From contig MEMI01000013.1 of assembly GCA_001767915.1 (NCBI GenBank), forward strand, positions 1 to 32,212: a DNA stretch of 32,212 nt, given 5' to 3'. The position numbers and the translations under genes are program-made. Shown here piece by piece: positions 32,138 to 32,212 of this stretch (positions within the stretch are counted from its first letter, which is position 1; the number at the start of each line of letters is the position of its first letter). A model generated the notes under the pieces. It worked only from the letters and a program-made list of their open reading frames with translations, made no database searches and was not told the DNA's origin. This stretch comes from Alphaproteobacteria bacterium RIFCSPHIGHO2_02_FULL_46_13 (GTDB lineage Bacteria > Pseudomonadota > Alphaproteobacteria > Micavibrionales > Micavibrionaceae).

Positions 32138-32212
32138 ATGATGACAGCACAAAACTTACCAGAATCGCAGAATTTACCCCCTTATTTACAGGGATTGAAC
32201 CCGTCACAGTTG
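32138..32212 (+). CDS. UvrD/PcrA-type DNA helicase, N-terminal fragment (cut by window edge)
   Basis: Only the first 25 codons are present and the frame is open at the window end. The start M-M-T-A-Q is followed by P-P-Y-L-Q-G-L-N-P-S-Q-L, which matches the first conserved stretch (L-N-P-x-Q) of superfamily I helicases of the UvrD/PcrA group. ATG 32138 or the adjacent 32141 can serve as the start. The call rests on a short match. Confidence 0.55.
   Translation, partial: MMTAQNLPESQNLPPYLQGLNPSQL

Overview
The window reads as a chromosomal segment of an alphaproteobacterium of moderate GC. The supporting signs are a ctaB-coxF-like-ctaG-ctaE-DUF983-surf1 cytochrome oxidase assembly run, a divergent timA/secB pair, a monofunctional prephenate dehydratase with a KLESY-type ACT domain, an ABHD10-like hydrolase, a SqrR/BigR-like ArsR regulator and a membrane-anchored CycM-like cytochrome c. 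I cannot name the genus from sequence alone. No tRNA, rRNA, CRISPR array, insertion sequence, integrase or relaxase gene was seen.

Layout. 1-378: C-terminal end of a TetR-family regulator. 391-921 (-): single-pass membrane protein of unknown function. 1040-5226 (+): aa3-type oxidase biogenesis operon (ctaB, two small proteins, ctaG, ctaE, DUF983, surf1); the catalytic subunit genes ctaC and ctaD are not next to it. 5208-7777 (-): a two-gene unit, a membrane GEDEF-EAL c-di-GMP phosphodiesterase followed by a small secreted cysteine protein. 8075-9665: a 56-codon ORF, a hairpin covering the ribosome site, and cysS. 9673-13383: assorted genes (membrane protein, hydrolase, GT4 glycosyltransferase, SDR plus redox ArsR regulator). 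13456-14094: gmk.

14249-25098 (+) is the main accessory feature: eight genes of a type IVB (Dot/Icm-like) secretion system in the order dotI-dotH-dotG-dotF-dotE-dotP-dotN-dotO, which is the Legionella order icmL-K-E-G-C-D-J-B, followed by a ninth membrane gene that I do not recognise. It encodes the core-complex parts (DotH, DotG, DotF), inner-membrane parts (DotI, DotE, DotP), the coupling-complex protein DotN and the ATPase DotO. DotB, DotC, DotD, DotA, DotL, DotM and effectors are not in the window and would have to be elsewhere. DotE appears to be built of three DotP-like membrane modules, DotG is short and lacks the long repeat region of Legionella DotG, and dotN carries a perfect hairpin inside its first codons.

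25110-32212: ordinary alphaproteobacterial genes (timA, secB with a UUCG terminator, a GNAT acetyltransferase, a duplicated protein with a His/Cys-rich tail, pheA, cycM-like cytochrome c, a prepilin-like protein, rmuC, lolA) and the first 25 codons of a UvrD/PcrA-type helicase at the right edge.
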